DNA of 46,091 nt, taken from contig JAQGMS010000288.1 in NCBI GenBank assembly GCA_028292245.1, positions 1-46,091 on the forward strand, given 5' to 3'. Of this stretch, positions 43,377 to 46,091 are shown piece by piece (the first letter of the stretch is position 1; the number at the start of each line of letters is the position of its first letter). The notes under the pieces are model-generated. The model was not told the DNA's origin, made no database searches, and was given only the letters and a program-made list of their open reading frames with translations. The stretch comes from Ramlibacter sp. Its GTDB lineage: Bacteria > Pseudomonadota > Gammaproteobacteria > Burkholderiales > Burkholderiaceae_C. The position numbers and the translations under genes were made by a program.

Positions 43377-44379
43377 CATTTCACTTCAAGGCATCACCAA
43401 GAACTTCGGCGAGACCACCGCGCTGTCCGACGTGCAATTGGAAATCGGCGACGGCGAATTCTTTGTCCTGCTGGGCCCGAGCGGCGCCGGCAAGACCACC
43501 ACGCTGCGTGTCATCGCCGGGCTGGAGAACCCCGACGCCGGCCTGGTGCGCATGAACGGCCAGGACGTCACGGCGGCGGCACCGGCCCAGCGCGACTGCG
43601 CCTTCGTGTTCCAGCAGTATTCGCTCTACCCGCACCTGACGGTGTTCGACAACCTGGCGTTTCCCCTGCGCGCGCCGATGCGCCGCATGCCCGAAGCCGA
43701 GGTCCGCCAGCGCGTCGAGCGCGTCGCCGCCACCTTGCACATCGAGAGCAAGTTGCGCAGCAAGGCCACGGCGCTGTCGGGCGGCGAGATGCAGCGCGTG
43801 GCCATCGGCCGCGCCCTGGTGCGCGAACCGCGTGTCTACCTGATGGACGAGCCGCTGTCGTCCCTGGACGCGAAGCTGCGCGAGGAATTGCGGGTGGAAC
43901 TCAAGCGCATCCAGCGCCAGAGCGGCGCCACCGTCGTCTACGTGACGCACGACCAGGTGGAGGCCACGACGCTGGCCGACCGCATCGCCATCCTGGAGGG
44001 CGGCCGCATCCAGCAAGTCGGCACGCCCGAGGAAATCTACGAGGCGCCGGTGTCGGTGCAGGTCGCGCAGCGGCTGGGCTCGCCGCCGATCAACGTGCTG
44101 CCGGCCGACTGGTTCTTCGGCCAGCATCCGGCGGCGGCGGCCAGCGTGGGTATCCGGCCCGAGGACGTCGAGCTGGCCGGCGCGGGCGAAGGCTTCGAAT
44201 GCACGGTCGTCGAGTCGTCGCTGCTCAAGCACCACGTCATCGCCGAATACGCGGGCGTCGAAGTGCGCGCGCGCCTGCTGCTGGACGTCGCGCCCCATCC
44301 GCAAAGCCGCATCCGGCTGCACTTTCCGCCCGGGCAGCGGCTGCTGTTCGACCAGGCCGGCCAGCGCTTGCCGGCGTGA
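43369..44379 (+). CDS. ABC importer ATPase 2 (GlpT-like)
   Basis: A 336-residue MalK-type ATPase with standard motifs: Walker A GPSGAGKTT, Q-loop VFQQYSLYPH, signature LSGGEMQRVAIGRAL, Walker B YLMDEPLSSLDAKL and switch His in VTHDQVEAT. The C-terminal regulatory domain begins near residue 235 and contains VGIRPEDVEL. The ATG at 43369 lies inside the end of ATPase 1, so translation is coupled. Compared with its partner it retains the usual LSGG and DAKLRE sequences. It probably supplies the catalytic composite site of the heterodimer. Confidence 0.93.
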   Translation: MASISLQGITKNFGETTALSDVQLEIGDGEFFVLLGPSGAGKTTTLRVIAGLENPDAGLVRMNGQDVTAAAPAQRDCAFVFQQYSLYPHLTVFDNLAFPLRAPMRRMPEAEVRQRVERVAATLHIESKLRSKATALSGGEMQRVAIGRALVREPRVYLMDEPLSSLDAKLREELRVELKRIQRQSGATVVYVTHDQVEATTLADRIAILEGGRIQQVGTPEEIYEAPVSVQVAQRLGSPPINVLPADWFFGQHPAAAASVGIRPEDVELAGAGEGFECTVVESSLLKHHVIAEYAGVEVRARLLLDVAPHPQSRIRLHFPPGQRLLFDQAGQRLPA

Positions 44380-44406
44380 GAACCCATTCACTACGAGACC
44401 CACCTC

Positions 44407-45033
44407 ATGAACACTCAAGACATCATCGCCGCCGTGGAGGCCGTGCAAGCCGCGATCCTGGCCAACGAGCAGCACATCGAATCGCTGGACCGCGCCATCG
44501 GCGACGGCGACCACTTCATCAACGTGCGGCGCGGCTGCGAGGCCATCGCCGCGCTGAAACCCGAACTGCTGGCGCTGTCGCCGGCCACCGCGTTCAACCG
44601 CATCGGCATGAAATTGCTCAGCACCATCGGTGGCGCATCCGGCCCGCTGATCGGCAGTTTCTTCATCTCGATGGGCCGTGAACTGGAAGGCATCGCCGAG
44701 CCGGACGGCAAGCACTTCGCACGCGCCCTGGCCGCCGGCGTGGACGCCATCAAGAGCCGCGGCAAGGCCGACCTGGGCGACAAGACCATGCTGGACGTGC
44801 TGATCCCGGTGTCGCGGCTGCTGCTGCGGCTGGCCGACGAGGGCGGCAACCGCGACGCGCTGTGCGCGCGGCTGAAGGAGGAGGCCGAGCTGAACATGCT
44901 CGCCACCCGCGACATGATCGCGACCAAGGGCCGGGCGCACTTCCTGGGCGAGCGGGCCCTCGGGCATATCGACCCGGGCGCGAAGACCAGCCAGGTGGCG
45001 GTGTTCGCCGTCTGCGACATGTTGACTGCTTGA
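44407..45033 (+). CDS. dhaL: Dihydroxyacetone kinase subunit DhaL
   Basis: The ATP/ADP-binding subunit of dihydroxyacetone kinase, 208 residues. The metal-binding motif is AIGDGDHFINVRRG, followed by GGASGPLIGSFF and the GDKTMLDVL segment that closes the nucleotide site. No DhaM phosphotransferase gene is present, so the enzyme is probably the ATP-dependent kind. It lies 27 bases after the ATPase genes and 16 bases before the second dhaK. It must serve both DhaK proteins unless another DhaL exists elsewhere. Confidence 0.93.
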   Translation: MNTQDIIAAVEAVQAAILANEQHIESLDRAIGDGDHFINVRRGCEAIAALKPELLALSPATAFNRIGMKLLSTIGGASGPLIGSFFISMGRELEGIAEPDGKHFARALAAGVDAIKSRGKADLGDKTMLDVLIPVSRLLLRLADEGGNRDALCARLKEEAELNMLATRDMIATKGRAHFLGERALGHIDPGAKTSQVAVFAVCDMLTA

Positions 45034-45049
45034 AGCATCCGGAGTATTC

Positions 45050-46033
45050 ATGAAAAAATTCGTCAACGACGTCGAGCAGCTCCTCACCGAGTCGCTGCAA
45101 GGCATGGCCGCCGCGCACAGCGACCTGATCGCGTTGCACCTGGACCCGACCTACGTGACGCGCAAGGATTTGCCGCAGCGCAAGGTCGCACTGATCTCCG
45201 GCGGCGGTTCCGGCCACGAGCCGCTGCACTGCGGCTTCATCGGCAAGGGCATGCTCGACGCGGCCTGCCCCGGCCAGGTGTTCACCTCGCCGACGCCCGA
45301 CCAGATGCTCGCCGCCGCGTCGGCCGTGGACCGCGGCATGGGCGTGCTGTTCATCGTCAAGAACTACGCCGGCGATGTGATGAATTTCCAGATGGCCGCC
45401 GAGATGATGCAGCAGCCCTGCGCCACGGTGCTGGTCAACGACGACGTCGCGGTGGAACGCTCGACCCACGGCACCGGACGTCGCGGCGTGGCCGGCACGA
45501 TGATCGTCGAAAAACTCGTGGGCGCCGCCGCCGAAGCCGGGGCCAGCCTGGACCAGTGCAAGGTGCTGGGCGACCGCGTCAACAGCCGCACCGCGTCGAT
45601 GGGCGTGGCGTTCACCAGCTGCACGGTACCCGCGGCGGGGCGCGCCACCTTCGACATCGCCGACAACGAGATGGAATTCGGCGTCGGCATCCACGGCGAA
45701 CCGGGACGCCGGCGCGGGCCGGTGCGGCCGGCCCGCGAGCTGGTGGACGAACTGATGGCGGCCATCCTGGGCGACCTGAAGCCCAAGGCCGGCTCGCAGG
45801 TGCTGCTGCACGTCAACGGCTTCGGCGGCACGCCGCTGATCGAGCTCTACCTGCTGTACCACAACGCGAGCCAGTTGCTCGAAAAGCAGGGCTTGAAAGT
45901 GGCGCGCTCGCTGGTGGGCAACTACACGACTGCTTTGGAGATGGCCGGGGCCTCACTCACGGTCACGATGATGGATGAAGAGATGAAGTCACTGTGGGAT
46001 GCGCCCGTGCACACGGCCGCACTCCGCTGGTAA
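45050..46033 (+). CDS. dhaK: Dihydroxyacetone kinase subunit DhaK, second paralogue
   Basis: A 327-residue DhaK, the same length as the one at 36368, sharing SGGGSGHEPLH, PGQVFTSPTP, KNYAGDVMNFQMA, GIHGEPGRRR and the ending SLWDAPV...LRW. The covalent-binding His is in GIHGEPG near residue 215. Differences cluster in residues 5-42 and 130-140, and just after the GRRR. GGAG five bases before the ATG marks a good ribosome site. It closes the importer operon, directly behind DhaL, so it is probably the main partner; the other copy is expressed with the regulator. Substrates other than dihydroxyacetone, such as four-carbon ketoses, are known for this superfamily and possible here. Confidence 0.94.
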   Translation: MKKFVNDVEQLLTESLQGMAAAHSDLIALHLDPTYVTRKDLPQRKVALISGGGSGHEPLHCGFIGKGMLDAACPGQVFTSPTPDQMLAAASAVDRGMGVLFIVKNYAGDVMNFQMAAEMMQQPCATVLVNDDVAVERSTHGTGRRGVAGTMIVEKLVGAAAEAGASLDQCKVLGDRVNSRTASMGVAFTSCTVPAAGRATFDIADNEMEFGVGIHGEPGRRRGPVRPARELVDELMAAILGDLKPKAGSQVLLHVNGFGGTPLIELYLLYHNASQLLEKQGLKVARSLVGNYTTALEMAGASLTVTMMDEEMKSLWDAPVHTAALRW

Positions 46034-46070
46034 GGGAGTTTTGCTACCTGGGATTCCGAGGAGACAAATC

Positions 46071-46091
46071 ATGATGACGAACCGAAGAAGG
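46071..46091 (+). CDS. Start of a further gene (cut by window edge)
   Basis: A strong ribosome site, GAGGAG at 46059-46064, precedes an ATG and only seven codons (Met-Met-Thr-Asn-Arg-Arg-Arg) before the window ends. The leader bases gagacaaatc and the basic start resemble those of the Bug receptor at 13891, so an exported protein is possible. Function cannot be assigned. Confidence 0.5.

Noticed and set aside
43381-45105. Minus-strand open frame opposite ATPase 2 and DhaL
   Set aside because: Antisense to genes with complete catalytic motifs, with composition typical of a shadow frame.

Overview
The window looks like chromosome of a high-GC betaproteobacterium of the order Burkholderiales, most likely Comamonadaceae (Variovorax/Ramlibacter type). 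This rests on the density of Bug/TctC-type periplasmic receptors, a class III alcohol dehydrogenase paired with S-formylglutathione hydrolase, a CeoAB-OpcM/BpeEF-OprC-like efflux locus, a Burkholderiales-type porin, and frequent TTG leucine codons after AA (for example caattg) outside the left third. The assignment is inferred from gene content; no rRNA or other marker gene is present.

Layout. (1) 1-340: start of fghA and a 3' remnant of adhC, both on the minus strand. (2) 341-11703: an apparently acquired catabolic block of visibly lower GC. It holds a VanB-like reductase, a LysR regulator, and an operon of ABC importer (ATPase, permease, NMT1-like receptor), VanA-like Rieske oxygenase, creatininase-family hydrolase and cytosine-deaminase-like amidohydrolase, followed by an acyl-CoA ligase, an unrecognised protein and a porin. 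The same 194-base end of adhC flanks this block on both sides in the same orientation. (3) 11704-13718: intact adhC overlapping a LysR gene. (4) 13891-21700: a plus-strand operon of three Bug receptors (the last frameshifted), an aldo/keto reductase, a UGSC-family protein with Cys in place of selenocysteine, a thioredoxin-reductase-like flavoprotein and a TauD-like dioxygenase. (5) 21687-29489: a tripartite RND efflux operon headed by a lipase-like protein lacking its nucleophile, with a divergent LysR regulator. (6) 29506-36364: an MBL hydrolase, a DUF6494 protein, an orphan PAS histidine kinase and a DUF1800/DUF1501 pair. (7) 36368-46033: a dihydroxyacetone-kinase/ABC importer regulon with a LacI regulator, two DhaK paralogues, one DhaL, two ATPases, two permeases, a tiny membrane protein and a binding protein. 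(8) 46071-46091: start of a further gene.

How the genes work together. Block 2 reads as a complete uptake-and-degradation pathway for a small nitrogen-containing, probably aromatic or methylated compound: porin entry, ABC import, two-component oxygenation, two successive C-N hydrolyses and CoA activation. The substrate cannot be read from sequence. Block 4 pairs a CxxC UGSC protein with its probable flavoprotein reductant, which is the best candidate here for an undescribed redox enzyme system. Block 7 resembles the rhizobial GlpSTPQUV glycerol importer wired to ATP-dependent dihydroxyacetone kinase, so it probably imports a polyol or triose-like compound and phosphorylates a ketone intermediate.

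I saw no tRNA, rRNA, CRISPR array, transposase, integrase or replication origin. Nearly all of the window is coding. The only gene-free stretch over 300 bases (38448-38764) holds the operator region of the dihydroxyacetone-kinase regulon.
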